A stretch of 64,000 nt of DNA from positions 4,650,001 to 4,714,000 of the forward strand of contig NC_092329.1 in assembly GCF_036785885.1 (NCBI RefSeq), in the 5' to 3' direction. This document shows, piece by piece, positions 8,445 to 28,150 of the stretch; positions within the stretch are counted from its first letter, which is position 1; each line of letters begins with the position of its first letter. A program made the position numbers and the translations under genes. This stretch comes from Coffea arabica. Taxonomy: Eukaryota > Streptophyta > Magnoliopsida > Gentianales > Rubiaceae. The notes under the pieces were generated by a model. The model did not search any database and was not told where the DNA came from. It saw only the letters and a program-made list of their open reading frames with translations.

Positions 8445-11400
8445 ATGAATCTTCCTGTCATTCTGTCATTGTTGGGTATCTTTCCATTAATGGCCAAATC
8501 AGAAGTAAGTGCTCAAGGGCGAAACGTGCAGTATTGCTCAATAAACCACCACCACGAAATTGGGAGCATAGGAGTGGTCGTTGATCAGAGTTCTCGTGTA
8601 GGTAAGGAGCAAAAAATAGGCGTGGAGATGGCAGTCCACGACTTCAATCGGGAGTCACATTGTTCAAAGGTGGATTTGCATATTCAAGATTCACAAGGGA
8701 ACTCAGCTCGAGCAGCTTCTGCTGGTAATATGCTTCCCCAACCAATATAGCCAACCATTTTGATCACTACATAATACACTATTCTTTTACAAATTGATGC
8801 TAAAGTGGGGAAAAACTGGCACATGAGTCGCCCGTTTATCAGTTTATGTGGAGCAAACTTTTGCAGGTCAAAATGTTTCGCGGTTATCGTTTATGGTCTT
8901 GAGTCTCGAGTCTTGATATGTTAGTTCTTTATTGGAGTATAATTTATACATGAATCACAAAACTTATGTACTCTTAAAGAATTTTTTTTTCCCTGAGAGG
9001 ACACAGCACCCAAAAAATTGTGGGCAATTTTCCTTACACTTTTACATAAGAATTAAACTTTACAGCTAATATATACCTTAACTTCACCTTTTATCCTGTG
9101 CCTTACCTACCATATAGGGTAGAAGAACGCATTTCTTTACATGTGCGCGCGTGTGCTGGTTTTATAGTCGTTCATTTTTCCTTATTGTATCTCAGTAACA
9201 GAGGTTGTGAACAAGAAACAAGCGCGTGTCATTATCGGATCGCTTACGTTGCAAGAAGCCACTCTGCTATGGGAACTGGACAAAGTTCCCAAACACATCC
9301 CCATCATTTCCACGGCTCAAATGTCTACCTCTCTTCCACTGTTACCGTCTGATCGATCTTTACCTTTCATCGGGATGAGCACCGACATTAATATCCAGAT
9401 GCAATGCATTGCGGCTATAGTTGGCCATTTCCGGTGGAGAAAGGTGATAGCAATTTACGAGCATAGCAACAGCTTTTCTGCGGATACTGGGCTTGTCACG
9501 CACCTCTCCGACTCGCTCCGAGCCATTGAGTCTGTTGTCGAACATCACATGGCATTCCATCCGGTGGGTTCAGAGCCAAACCCTAAAGAATTCATCGAAG
9601 AACAGTTAAGGAAGCTGAAGGGCAAGAGCGTTAAAGTCTTTACAGTGCTGCAGTCCTCTTTGGAATTTGCTATGGTTCTTTTCGAGAAGGCTAAAGAATT
9701 GGGCATGCTGGACAGGGGTTATGTATGGATCGTTTCAGATGATGTTGCAAGCCTTCTTGACTCTGTTAAGTCGTCCTTTATACTCGAGTATATGCAAGGC
9801 ATAATTGGATTAAAGACAACTTATTCTGAAACTAGCCATTCGTTCCAAGCATTCGAGCGACGGTTTAGAAGAAAGTATAGATCAGAATATCCTGAAGAAG
9901 AAAAATTTTCCAGTCCAAGCATATACGCTCTTCGAGCTTATGATTCAACATTGGCCGTCGCCATGGCATTACAAAATGTGAAAGGAAAGGTAAATTCCAG
10001 TGGCTTAGTGGATTCGATTTTGTCCTGTAATTTTGATGGTCTTGCTGGAAAAATAAGCTTCAAGAATGGTGCGTTATTGCAAAATCCCGTGTATCAGGTA
10101 GTAAATGTGATAGGAAAAAGCTATAGGCCAGTAGCATTATGGTCACCGGAATTTGGCTTTTCAAAGGCCCCGATTGAACACGATGGCATGGTAACGAATT
10201 CTGGCAATGGCTTACGGGAAGATTTGGGTCAAATTTACTGGCCAGGTGCTGAGCTGAAAGTCCCAAAGGGATGGACATTGGGAGAGAGTGGAAAACCCTT
10301 GAGGATAGGAGTCCCCGCCAATGGTGCTTTTCATTATTTTGTCAATGTTACTTTTGAGCAAAGCCGAAATGAAACTGCTATTACCGGGTTTTCGATCCAA
10401 GTATTTGAAGCTGCAGTCAGCCACCTACCTTACCACCTGCCCCATGTTTTAGTCCCCCATTATGGATCGTATGACCAATTGGTGTCTGAAGTTCACAACA
10501 AGGTACCATATATTCTAACATGTTTGTTCATCGTTAATTTCTGGATTAAATTTCAGGAATGTTAAAGATCAGAATTAAATATATTACTCTAGTATTCCTA
10601 AAGGGAGTAAAAATATGTTCAACTTTACTAATTATATTGGTAGATTGGAGTTTATAATGAAAATGTAGAACATAAGTAATTACTATGCCATAATTTTGAG
10701 TATAGCTATCTCAAGAAAAAAAGTGGCATGCTCTTTTAAATGTTTGATTTACTTGTTAGTTTCTCGAGGTCCTTACCATTTGCCAATAGTTTTAAGCAGA
10801 TCATTCATAAATACATCAATTATAGAAGACGAAGATAAAAGAAAAAGATCCAATCAATAACGATGTTAATTCTTGCTATTCCCAATAATCATTTTCCCTG
10901 GAAAAGTTACTAATAATGATCGATTTCAATGATAAAGAACTTAGATGCAGCGGTGGGTGATATCGGGATAGTGGTGGACCGCTACAAGATTGCCGATTTT
11001 ACACAGCCCTACCTGGAAACTGGAGTTGTCATGGTAGTCACTGTAAAACCAGACGTCACAAAGACAAGGCTTATGGTTTTAAAAGCATTTGCATTGAAAA
11101 TGTGGATACTCTTAGCAGCCTTGAGCGTGTTTACTGGTGCTGTCATTTGGTTAAATGAACATGCAAATAACAATCCAGAATTCAGAGGTCCATTCCCTCA
11201 AAACATCGGGGCCATGCTTTGGTTTTCTGTTACCATTCTATCATTTGCTCAGAGTAAGTTTCACTGATTACACACCAATCAAACAAGGCTTTTTAATGAA
11301 AGAGGACCTTGTAATCTAAGGATATATAGTAACAAATTTTTGACGCCAAATTATCCCTTTACAGGAGAATCTATCAGAAGCAATTTGTCACGGCTGGTGC

Positions 11401-12276
11401 TAGCGACATGGTTGTTTGTGACAGTAGTTGTGACGACATGTTTTACTGCAGCTGTTACTTCATGGATGACTGTTCCAAAGATTGAACCATCTATAGTGGA
11501 TATCGATTATCTATTAGGGACAGATGCACCTGTTGGATGCAATAACAATTCCTACATCGGTCGTTTCTTAACAAATGTTTTGCATTTCAAGCCTGAAAAC
11601 GTCAGGCGAATTGGCTCCATTAGCGATTACCCTGAAGCTTTCCAGAGGGGAACCATCAAAGCAGCTTTCTTGGCAGCCCCACATGCCAAAGTCTTCCTTG
11701 CGAAGTATTGCAAAGGCTATACCGAAGCAGGGTCCAAATTCAAACTTGGTAGCTTTGGATTTGTAAGATTAGTATTAAGATCCAGATTCCGGTCAAATTC
11801 GTTGTGTTTTAACATACTTATTCCTATATTAACTTATCTTATCTGGGCTCATAACGATAGTGGTTTTTTTTTTGTGGTCTCAGGTCTTCCAAAAGGGTTC
11901 TCCTTTGGCTGATGATATTTCGGGGGCTATTCTAAAGATAACATTGACAGGAACGATCGATCAAATGGAAAAACGCATGCTTTCATCTCTAAACTGCTCT
12001 TCATCAGCGGGGGAAGATAATCAAGGCCCTAGTAAAATAGGCACCGAACCTTTCTTTTTTCTTTTCCTAGTATCAGGCAGCCTTCTTGTGGTTGCATTTG
12101 TGAATGCAGTTGCACGTCTACTGGAAAGGCATTGCTCGATTTTTGACTGTATACAAGCATCATTGATAAACAGAAGAGCGGGTAGATGGGCATTATTGCT
12201 TCTTACTAGATGCTTCACAAAATTTGGAACAAGAAATTTAAGGGTTCCTATCATGCACAGACATTCAAGAATTTGA
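8445..12276 (+). CDS. Glutamate receptor-like channel, intact (clade II GLR2-type)
   Basis: Ligand-gated cation channel of the plant GLR family, in the plasma membrane or endomembranes. Five exons with matching phases: 8445-8724, 9202-10502, 10938-11253, 11365-11762, 11884-12276, giving 895 aa. A signal peptide ([19 protein letters not shown]) precedes the bilobed N-terminal receptor domain (to about residue 440). The S1 ligand-binding lobe includes [12 protein letters not shown] (541-552); then M1 (about 582-600), the pore loop [17 protein letters not shown] (about 616-632), M3 (about 641-668), S2 with [18 protein letters not shown], and M4 [17 protein letters not shown] (about 822-838), then a short tail. 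The canonical SYTANL-type motif at the end of M3 reads CFTAAVTSW. The start was chosen as the ATG that opens the signal peptide, just after a TATA box. It is the only complete copy in a tandem cluster. Assignment to clade II rests on sequence feel and exon layout; the exact orthologue is not claimed. Confidence 0.9.
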
Positions 12277-12771
12277 GACAAATCTGGAGCCTGATATTTG
12301 TCATGATCTAAAACCTTGTTATTAAAGAATATATAGGTTTTTGTACATGGTCGTCATAAATTATAAGCCAGCTTTGCTCCTGCCAGATTTCAATCATCTT
12401 CTTGTTGCATGGTGGATTAAAGAATGTCATGTTTTCAACCTAGCTAACAATGAGTTTTCCGGGGAGGATTCTATTTCACGTTAGCTGGAAATTATTGGAG
12501 ACTGATCCTCTAATGTTATTTGCAATGTCCAGTAGTCGTTTTGTGCTGTAAGGCCAGTTGTAGTCCACACTCCACAATGTACCAAGACAATATTGAAAGC
12601 CTCTGAAATCGAAAAGACAAACAGGTGGGAAGAAAAAAAAAACCAGGATCCTAATCAAGTAAATCGTGTAATAGTAGAACGTTAAACTTCATGTTGTCAC
12701 AGTTTAAATTCTAAATATACGACTAAAATTTTAGAGGTAATCTGAGATATGTATTACAAAAACCTAAAAAA

Positions 12772-13460
12772 GGATAAATTATTTTTTATCCCTTGTAATT
12801 TGATACTTTATCACATAACCCTCTATGGTTTAAAATCTATATATAACCGCTTTATGATTTGGATTAATGTGTAACTGTTAGTTTTTTCATAATTTTAATA
12901 ATTAATAGTAAAAAGTCAAAATCAAACTAATAAATTGATATATTTACCCTTTTACTACTTTTTTTCCCCCAAATACAAAAAGAAGAAATTGAAATAAAAA
13001 AAAGATAAATAAGAAATGGAAAATACAATTAAAGATTTGGTTTAAAAACTTATAATTATATTTGTAGTCAATAAAGATTTGGTATTTTTGTTTCTTATTT
13101 ATTTGCTTTATATTTTCCTTTCATCTTTTTTGTTTCTCATTTATTTATTTTTTATTTTCCTTCCATCTTTTTGTATTTGGAGACAATTAAGATTTTGTAG
13201 ACAAAAATATAGGTTTTCAAAATCGTTTTTCCTCTTCCAAAAGAGGGGGAAGAGAGAGAAGGAAAAAATAAAAATAAAAATAGTGAAAGGTTGAATTTGT
13301 CAATTTATTGGTTTAACTTTGACTTTTAATATTGACTGTTAGTTTTAACGAAAATGCAAAAAATCAATGGTGACATTTTAACCCAAACTATAAGGGGTTT
13401 TATATAAATTTTAAAACCATATGGAGGTCACGTGTGATAAAGCATCAAATCCAATATAAA
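12772..13460 (-). mobile_element. Inverted-repeat MITE, copy 1 (about 690 bp)
   Basis: The ends form an imperfect inverted repeat of roughly 135 bp. The left end starts 'ggataaattattttttatccc'. Near the right end, 'aaccatatggaggtcacgtg' and 'gataaagcatcaa' are the inverted counterpart of 'tttatcacataaccc'. The interior, read in reverse complement, matches the copy at 40515-41211, so the two are the same family in opposite orientation. The exact right end is blurred by the adjacent SINE. No transposase. Confidence 0.65.
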
Positions 13461-13487
13461 AATTCCAAGGTTGAATAACTCTCTGTA

Positions 13488-13700
13488 TCGCCACTGGCCA
13501 TTTGGTCCAGTGATCATCACCATTAAAGGTAATGCTGGAGGTCAGGGGTTCAATCCCTACCTCCCACAAATTTGCCACAATTTGTGGCGGTCTTAATTGA
13601 CCTTCATCGATGGAGTCTGTACTCACATCGAATCCCCTCCCCTTCCCCTTAGACTAGGCTAGATTAGGTTATAGGACATCTATCGTTGCGAAAAAAAAAA
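13488..13700 (+). mobile_element. tRNA-derived SINE
   Basis: TGGTCCAGTGATC (about 13502) fits an A box and GGGGTTCAATCCC (about 13546) a B box. The element ends 'atcgttgcg' followed by about 10 A. Its tail 'gactaggctagattagg...gttgcg' resembles the SINE at 7500-7862, so they are probably the same family. It lies at or in the right end of the inverted-repeat MITE. The target duplication could not be resolved. Confidence 0.65.
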
Positions 13701-14358
13701 TATATATATATGATATTTATGGTCATATATTTTAAATAAAATGTTTATTATTGAAGCAAACTTTAATCTTTTAAATATTTTTCATAAAATAATTTTATAT
13801 TGGTAGTTGTAATGTTTAGGAGTAGTTATGTTAAAAACATATATTTAAAAGTAAAAATAATCATGGATAATTATAGGTACTTAAAGTAAAAATAGTTTTT
13901 ACAAGACAAAAAAGAAAGTTCATAAACTGAAGATAGATATTAATCCTAGTATTAACCCCAACCCCTTCCTCAAGCTTTATATATAGTATAGATAATCATT
14001 TGAACTCTTCTCATTTCCTATATTTCTTTCTTTTTATTTACTTAAGTGGTAACTCTTATAAAGTCGACTACAATTTAAGTAAACGGTCTGGAATGGCCTG
14101 TATGCCTAATGTATGAGAGCGGTGCTCCAGCTAATCGGCGATAAAGATGTCCACGTATAAATTGTTGATGTAGTTTTCATACAATGATTTCTTTTTTCCA
14201 AAATTAATTCATAACAATAATATTTATGTTCGAGGCAATGTGTCATGTGATTAGACTACGAATTACAAATTACTGAAAAAGTCTTATGGCTATTTCTCAA
14301 GGCAATTCAATCATCTAGATATAATGAAAGTGAAGGACCCACAACAATTATGGAATGT
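13701..14358. other. AT-rich intergenic stretch
   Basis: No gene or clear element is seen. A short (TA)n tract follows the SINE tail. Confidence 0.45.
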
Positions 14359-14365
14359 CCTAAAT

Positions 14366-14567
14366 TTTTTTTTCTTTTTCTTTTTTTCTACTCAGGGAGT
14401 ATCCAGGCTTCGGATAAGTCGGACCCGACTAATCCCCCTGAGACCCGAGAGGAGACGCCCCGTACCCTCGAACCGATATAATCACTGGGACTCGATCCCT
14501 GGTGGGAGAGAATGGACAACGGGTCCTAAGAAGGCTCCCGTGACCAACCGAACTACCCAGGAGGAGC
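14366..14567 (-). mobile_element. tRNA-derived SINE, second family
   Basis: On the minus strand the element starts GGCTCCTCCTGGGTAGTTCG, with an A-box-like TAGTTCGGTTGG and a B box GGGATCGAGTCCC, and ends in an A-rich tail (T-rich 14366-14388 on the + strand). It is GC-rich compared with its surroundings. A 7-bp repeat cctaaat at 14359-14365 and 14568-14574 is the likely target duplication. Its body is unlike the two SINEs at 7500 and 13488. Confidence 0.7.
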
Positions 14568-14574
14568 CCTAAAT

Positions 14575-16777
14575 AATTGACCCGTTTGCCAAGTACACTT
14601 TTCCAAAATCTTTATTGATCTTTTTTTTTTTAATGAAATGTTTTAAATTCAGAACTTTCTACTTAAAATTACAATCCCTTCCACCTTATTATTCAACCCA
14701 ACTCTCCCCTTGTCTATTGTTTTGATTGTAAATTTTTTTTTTTTTTTGGACAAGCATGTTCAAATTATGATAAATCAAATTGGGCTAGATTACTTGCTAA
14801 GCTCAAAACTTAAAACATTAACGAAATTCCCTTTTTTTTTGGCATTCTAATGATGCTCGATTCATGTTGTTTTTTTAAATGAGTATTAATCAAACAAACC
14901 CAACTACACCTAAGATTTTTTTAAAAAAAAACTATTAATCAATTTTTTAGATGGGGATGTCTTGGATTAATCAACTCTAACTTTTATGTATTTAGGCAGC
15001 TGTTGTCCAATGATTTGTAACACCATTCCTTTAATACAATACAATGAACTAGAGGCTAGAGCCAAAAAAACAAAAAGGCAAACGCTTTTCTGTTACGTAA
15101 GTCCTCGTTATACTCCTTGTTTGGACACATAAAAATTTTGCGATGTATAAATATCTTAAAATTGTATATAAAAAATATTTAATAAAAATAGCGTATACAA
15201 ATAAAATATTTAATATATATTCAACTTTTAATGTATACAGTAATTGAATAAAATCGCACAAAATACAATTGTACTAAATTCTTGTCCGTCGGTGGAAAAC
15301 CATTCAACACCCAGCAACACTCGGCTTCTCCTAGTTAGTCTTGGTCTCACCGCCAGTAGAAGTCTCCTTCCCCAATGCCCTTGTCATGGCGTTGCGACTA
15401 ATATATACACACGAGCAAAGACCGCATATGAATTTTGAAGTACCCGCATAATCTTCTTTTCTTTTAATGTGTGATGTATTTTGGATCTTTTTTTTTTAAA
15501 TTCAATCAAATCTTCAGACCAAATCAACTAGTAATTAATTAGGCAGGTGTTCTGACTAAACATTTTTTTGCTTAGTTAAATAGATTTTTTTTTTTAATTT
15601 AAGTCAATAATTGCACTTGGGGACATAAGTTTGTGCTTCTTTTTTTTTTTTTTAATGAGATTCAATTTAGGCAGGATTGACTAAATAGGAGTCACACAAC
15701 AATTTAAAGTGATTGATTACATATCACTGATTAAATTAAAATGTTTTTTCCTTAACAAAAAATGAGAATAGATAATTAAATGTAATTATTAAGTGATCAA
15801 GTTTTTGTAACTATATCGTATCATTAATAACACGAAGTTATTAATTGATTAATTATATCGTGTCATCAACAACACAAAGTTATTATTTGCTTGGCAATTA
15901 TTTATGCATCACAAAGAGCTAATATATACTAAGATTGTTCAAATCATAGAGTTGTGAATTTGTATTTTAATATATTGTTTTTGTATTAATCCCACACTAT
16001 GTCGATTAGTGTTATAATTTTATATAGACTTTGTTATATATTTGTGTGTGTGTATCAAAGCTCAGAGTATTCATGGAATTAATTTCAGTTTTATCAAACA
16101 CAGATGGGAGTAACATATTTTAAATTGATCAAGTTGTTTTATAACATACTCTAAGAAAAACATTACAACATTTGAACCCCAAGTTATCAAAATATTCGAT
16201 TAATTTATAAAAATATTATAGTAGCTCAATTTAATGGTCTATAAAATGTGATGATCCCACTAAAATCAAGACCGACTTGCAAAGTTTGAATAGTATGGTC
16301 GCAAGATTATGGAGACAAGATATTTTAACTACTTTGCCTGCCAATATCTAAGGCCACAATTTTTTCTATTAATCAAAATCTCACGAAGAATTTTCCTGTT
16401 TGCATCATGAATGATGACATGACCCAGCTCATTCATTTCCAGTCTTCTTGACTTCTTCTCACTACCTCTGGCTAAGTAAACGACCAAAAATATTTATCAA
16501 AAAACTAAAATAATTTTTTTTTTTTGTAACGAATACACAATAAATACTCGTTAACGTACCTTAATCACATTCTAATATATTATATGAATATATGTACTAA
16601 TAATTACTAAACTATCTTATATTTATACACTTTTTGCATGTAATTTTACATTTTTAAAAAGTTCAACGCTCAAACAATCGATCAATAAATAAGTGCTTAT
16701 TGGACACTCGTCAAATGTATTCAAATAAATTGTACTGCCCAACCCGATAATTCTATTCCTTTTGTACCAAACAAACA
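14575..16777. other. AT-rich intergenic stretch with a small tandem repeat
   Basis: No gene is seen. A diverged tandem pair of about 42 bp lies near 15811-15895 ('aactatatcgtatcattaa' and 'aattatatcgtgtcatcaa'). Near 16540 ('aaatactcgttaacg') and 16700 ('gtgcttattggacactcg') are ends that may delimit another small MITE, similar to the one at about 48893-49100. Confidence 0.4.
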
Positions 16778-16799
16778 AGAGAGAGAGAGAGAGAGGGAG
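16778..16799 (+). repeat. (GA)n microsatellite upstream of the kinase gene
   Basis: A run of about nine GA units followed by GGGAGG, roughly 530 bp upstream of the kinase ATG. GA repeats are common in plant core-promoter and leader DNA. A role here is not shown. Confidence 0.6.
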
Positions 16800-17329
16800 G
16801 AAATAAGGGAAAAAAAAAAGGTGAAATAGAAAAACAGTTCTACTACAGCTTCATCTCCTCTCTTTCCTGGACACGACTACGCATAGCCCCCGCCAGCAAA
16901 TCCAGAGCTGTACAAAAACCTGCGGCAGGCCCCAACAGCTCAACCTCAACTCAGCTCTCACCTGATCTCTCCTCGGGACTCTCTGTCCTTTTTCTCTCTC
17001 TCTCTTCTGTACTTTTTGAATTTCTTTTTTCTCACTTATTAAACTGTTGCCTCGAACTTCTCCCGCAACCCTCTCCTTCTCCTTCTTCTTAACTGTCAAG
17101 TTTCCATACAGTAAATTTTATTCACTTCTTCCGCTACTTGTCCAAGTCTTCCTCAACCTCATTAATGGAACCTTCCAATAATTGATTTAATTAATTACTA
17201 TTTATATATATATATATATATACTACTATGTTTACATGAGATTTGGATCTACCGGAACTCGCTGTTTTGGTAGAATACTTTTTGCTGCGAAAACAAGAAA
17301 GAAATTTGTGAAATTAGCAGAGTAGTCTA

Positions 17330-23940
<6,611 letters not shown>

Positions 23941-24180
23941 TAAAAAGTTTTTTCTCCTTGTGCCCTCTACAAGCATCTTGTTTTAGGAGTTATTCTTGTA
24001 GCTCGACAGCTAATTGCTTTACGAAGAAGAGAATAAATACTCAGCTAAAGAGCTGATACGATTTTTAGATGTGCCTTTTTGTTCTTCCCCTCCCTGATGT
24101 GTAAATACGAATGCTAATGTACAGCCTTAAAAGTATTATATCAAGTTTAATTCCGTCAATGCTACCATGGCGAAATTTGA

Positions 24181-25074
24181 TTTTCAAATAAATGGTTAAA
24201 AATAGAAGGCTACTTGTATGTTGGTCTTGCTCCTAAAGCTGATGTCAACAGGGATTAGTATTGCTTCATTTGCAATTTTAAAAAAAGAGATGTTTAACAA
24301 AGTTTTCTTGTAGGCACTGGTTCCATAACAAAAAAGGGGTAACGGAATCCTTTTCTGCTCGTATTCTTTCTAGATTATATTGGAAGGCGGTAACAGTACC
24401 CAGAATCTGAAGCGTAACCCTGAAAATCAAGAAAAGAAACGGAGAATATAAAAGCTCAGCCTGGGCTAGATTACATCTGAGATGGATTATTGTCTTTGCA
24501 CCCTCGAGAAAAAGCTGAACAGGTGATGGGGAGTTATGATAATGGGATAGATATTTTAGCCGTTCATAGTCTTTCATACATCAAAGGGATGAGATACGCT
24601 CACCGATATTTATCGAGTGTGTGCTTGAAAGGTGAAAGAGGGAAGATTTTCCTTTTCTTTCTCGAGAAAACTTCACGTGATAGATGGATGATGTACACCA
24701 CTAGCCGCAAAGGCGGCAAGGCAGGGTCAAGGTAGGATTATTCCATTCCATTCCAAAGGAAAAAAGGGATTCATATTCGTAATCATGTCCTCATTTTCAT
24801 GCCCCAGTCCCAACTCCCAACCCCACCAATGCGTAGACGTAATCAACTTCTTTAATAATTTCTCAACTTGGTAATAAATAAGCATTCCTCCGGAACAGTT
24901 CAAATGCGGTTGGGTGCAACTGCAGCCCTCACGGCATCAACCTAACAACATGTATGATGATGCTCACCGCTCCCATACCATGCCTGGTGGTAAGCTGGTA
25001 TGGTACGTAGCACAGACTTAAAGAAAAAGACAATGCATCTGACGGTTAATCGATGAGTACTATTTATTATTAGG
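24181..25074. other. Intergenic region after the kinase gene
   Basis: No gene is seen. The kinase 3' UTR probably ends near 24180. The rest shows no recognised element. Confidence 0.4.
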
Positions 25075-25820
25075 GATAATATTGGAAACCTTCTCTGAGG
25101 TTTGTTTTAATATCACTTAGTGCCTCTGTGATTTTAAAAATATCAATTACTTCCCTTATTTGTTATTCGGATGATAAAATCATTAAAATTTCTAAACTAC
25201 CCTTTTGCTCTTTTTGCTAAACAATAATACTTTGAAACCACTTTTTTTTTTTTCACTCCATTAAAAACTACCACCTAAAAAATAATCTTAAATACTGCTA
25301 CCACGTCGCAAAATCATAACTGCTAGAAGTATAAATTTGAAAAACAGAAAAGATACTTGTAAAAAAATACATTAGCACCAGTTCAACTTTATATGATCAA
25401 AACTATGAACCCTATTTCTTTTAATCTCTTATCAATCCATGACCCAAGTCTTGAAGTTGTACTAAATTGCTATAAAAATCAAATCAAAATAATTAAAGAA
25501 ATCGTACTTCATTTTACCACAATCACTTAAAAGAAGAAGATAAACAAAATTCAGTTTACAATAAGTTACAAAAAGAAAAAAGTAGTAGTCATTCAAACAA
25601 ATGGACAAGATAGAATGTTAGAGAAAAGGGTAAGAGAAGAGAGTGACTTATATTTCTTTTTCTTTGAGTTTTTGAGCTTCAATTATTTGATATGTATGTA
25701 TGAAGGTAAGGGTCTCTATAGTCATTTTGCAATTATCAGGAGAGGTAAGTGATATTTTTAAAACTTCAAGAGTGTTAAATGCTATTAGTAAAAATCACAA
25801 GAGAGGCTTCTAATATTATC
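25075..25820. mobile_element. Inverted-repeat MITE (about 750 bp)
   Basis: Left end 'gataatattggaaacc' and, about 60 bp in, 'gattttaaaaatatca'. The right end read in reverse complement gives 'gataatattagaagcc' and 'gttttaaaaatatcact'. The imperfect inverted ends extend about 100 bp. 'actattt' occurs near both sides but the target duplication is not certain. No coding capacity. Confidence 0.55.
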
Positions 25821-27100
25821 ACTATTTTCTCCAATCCTATAGCAAAAGAATTGATAATATCTACAATCATAACCTTTGTACAAATTTTAGGTGTGAATTG
25901 TAAAATCCATTCATAAATTTGAAGTGCATCTTTGATAAGTAAATCTCTTGTACTCCACCACTCTTTTATATTTGACTAAACTAATAAATATACTCTTGAA
26001 CTATTATTAAGATTATAGCACCATCCACTCTACAATCTCTCTCTGTGCGTCTCTTTTTGTTTCTGTAACCACTAACCACTGATCACTGCTGTTAGTCATC
26101 TTTGCCAAAGCACACCGATCTTAAAACTTTGAAAATCTTGGCAATCCAAGATTCCAACCTACGGTTGCATAGTCTATTCCCCTTTCCTTGAAATAGGCAA
26201 ATTAGTGAGTTTTACAGTAGTTTTGTTTTGGTATAAGGGTTGGGCTCAATGTTCTTGACAAAATTATTGGGTTAGGGATCAATTGGTCGGATCAATCAGA
26301 CCGTTCTCAAAAATCCACTGACGTCAAATTGATTTCATAATTATTTTATATTTTTATAAGTTTCAAAAATATTAAAATTAAGTTCTTGGTTATATTTAAC
26401 TAACCATACAAAATATTTCAAAAATATTAGACTTGCAATCAAATATACACCCAAAAATTATGTATAAAATGTAAATTCATGACTAAAATATGTCAATTTT
26501 GCAAAACTACTTGAAAAACTAAATTAAGAAAAATTAATGCAAATTGGAATCATTGATACTAAATTGATAAAATGATAGAAATGAAAATTTATTTATTTAG
26601 ATATTATTTAGAAAAACGAGTGATTTTGATATTTAAACTAAATGGGTGGCAAATTTTTATCCCTATTAATAAATGAAAATTTTACAATTTAGGTAACTCA
26701 AATTATATTTGGAGAAAATAAGAAAGAAAAGTTTGAAAAGTGGGTCAACCAGTCGAATCAGGTCATTGGTTTGGCTAGTTTGACAGTTTTGATTGGGTTT
26801 TGACCAAAACAGTTTTATGCTACAAAACCAACTCGAGAAGAAGGCTGGTTCATGATTGAATCGGCCGATCCAGCTCGAGTCTAACAACACTAGTTGAGCT
26901 AGTGCTATTTATTCATGACATGGTCTGGTACAGAACATGTCCGTATAGATTGATCATTTTTTCACAAACAAGTTTTTAAATGTGATACTACAATAACACA
27001 CTTCGAAAAGCATTTTAAAAAACACCTAATTCATACAAATTTCAAATACAACTAACAAAATAAATAAGTAAATAAATAAAACTCTATCGCCTCTATCCTT
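25821..27100. other. AT-rich intergenic stretch
   Basis: No gene or well-bounded element is seen. Confidence 0.4.
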
Positions 27101-27104
27101 TTTC

Positions 27105-27425
27105 ACCCACCACCACCCCTCCCCTCCTTCATCGCCACCGCCATCTCTCTTTTTCCCTTTCTCTCCCTTCCCTCCCTCCCTCCCTCCCTCCCTCCCTCTT
27201 TCTCTCCTTCCCTCCCCTCCTTCCTTTTCTTCTTTCTCCCCCATTTTGGTTGTGCTTAGGGTGACTAGAGAGAGAAAGAGGGAGGGGGTTGCGGAGGAGA
27301 GGAAAAGGAAGAGGAAGAAGGAAGGAGGGGGAACAAGAGGGAGAAGAGAGCAGAGAAAAGGGGAGGGCGGTGGTGATGGTGCTGTGGAAGAGGGAGGAGA
27401 GGAGAGGGTGATGGGTGGTGAAGTT
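27105..27425. repeat. Pyrimidine-rich block followed by purine-rich block
   Basis: About 135 bp of almost pure C/T (including (CCCT)n at about 27172-27198) is followed after a short spacer by about 160 bp of almost pure A/G on the same strand. No protein should be read from it even though it is open in several frames. Confidence 0.7.
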
Positions 27426-27566
27426 TTTTTTTTATAAAAAAAATTAAAAAATACCTCACTAAAATTTTAAATCTTAAAAATACCTTAAATACATTCTCAA
27501 GAACGCCCCAAAAAATCTAACCATTTATAGTATAAGTTTTTTTCTAGACGCATTGCTACAATTAGA

Positions 27567-27726
27567 GTGTTTGGATACTGAATTATTTCATATAATATTT
27601 TGTATGTATTATAAATACATTTTCTAACTCACCTTTTTATATTTCTAACTACTTTTTTATCTCACATACATTACATTACAAAAAAGTGTTACAATAATTA
27701 TTTTAAATAATACTCTATCCAAACAC
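27567..27726. mobile_element. GTTTGGATA-ended MITE, copy a
   Basis: 160 bp with inverted ends GTGTTTGGATA and TATCCAAACAC. The body has 'tataaatacattttctaac', 'ctcacatacattacatta' and 'aagtgttacaataatta'. Further copies occur at 31225-31372, 31381-31560 and 33530-33655, with partial or divergent ones at 51745-51830, 51918-52070 and 63898-64000. Confidence 0.65.
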
Positions 27727-28127
27727 AATATTTTTGAAAATACCAAACATACCCCTAAAAATACATGACCCGGACGGAGCCAATTTGAAGAGTAGGATAA
27801 ACGAAGGGTGGCCTCACAAGTGTTTCGGGCATACTAGTCAGCTTGGTTAATATACAAGCCATAGGATTTCTGAGAGTGCTAATACGATCATATTGACCCT
27901 CATTTGGCTCAAGTTATTATTAGAGCCCAAGACATCCTCGAAAACCAGACATGTTAATTGTCGAACAATTCCTTCAAGGGAAAAAAATTATTTTGTCGAA
28001 CATTTAAGTTCTCGGTACAAGATTACTTGTCAAGAATTGTACGATTAGGTCGTGCTAAAATTAATCCGGGACGGCGACGGTTCAAATGTTGCGCTGCTGC
28101 GCAGTCAATCCTCCTACTGGTGACCCA

Positions 28128-28134
28128 AGATATT
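28128..28134 (-). promoter_or_regulatory. Evening-element-like site
   Basis: AGATATT on the + strand is AATATCT on the minus strand, the short evening-element-like core recognised by MYB clock factors (CCA1/LHY/RVE). First of three such sites upstream of the COR27/COR28-like gene. Confidence 0.45.
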
Positions 28135-28150
28135 TGTGAGCTGAGAGTCA

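Noticed and set aside
9207..9207. ATG-like start inside the second GLR exon as the gene start
   Set aside because: Exon 1 at 8445-8724 supplies a signal peptide and joins in phase at 9202, so the protein starts at 8445.
13488..13700. A functional tRNA gene, because of A- and B-box matches
   Set aside because: No cloverleaf with paired acceptor stem can be formed; the boxes are too eroded and the unit ends in poly(A), as a SINE does. The same holds for 7500-7862 and 14366-14567.
27026..27459. Open frames of 60-70 codons in Glu/Gly/Arg- or Pro/Ser-rich form
   Set aside because: They are translations of simple purine- or pyrimidine-rich repeats, open in several frames on both strands.
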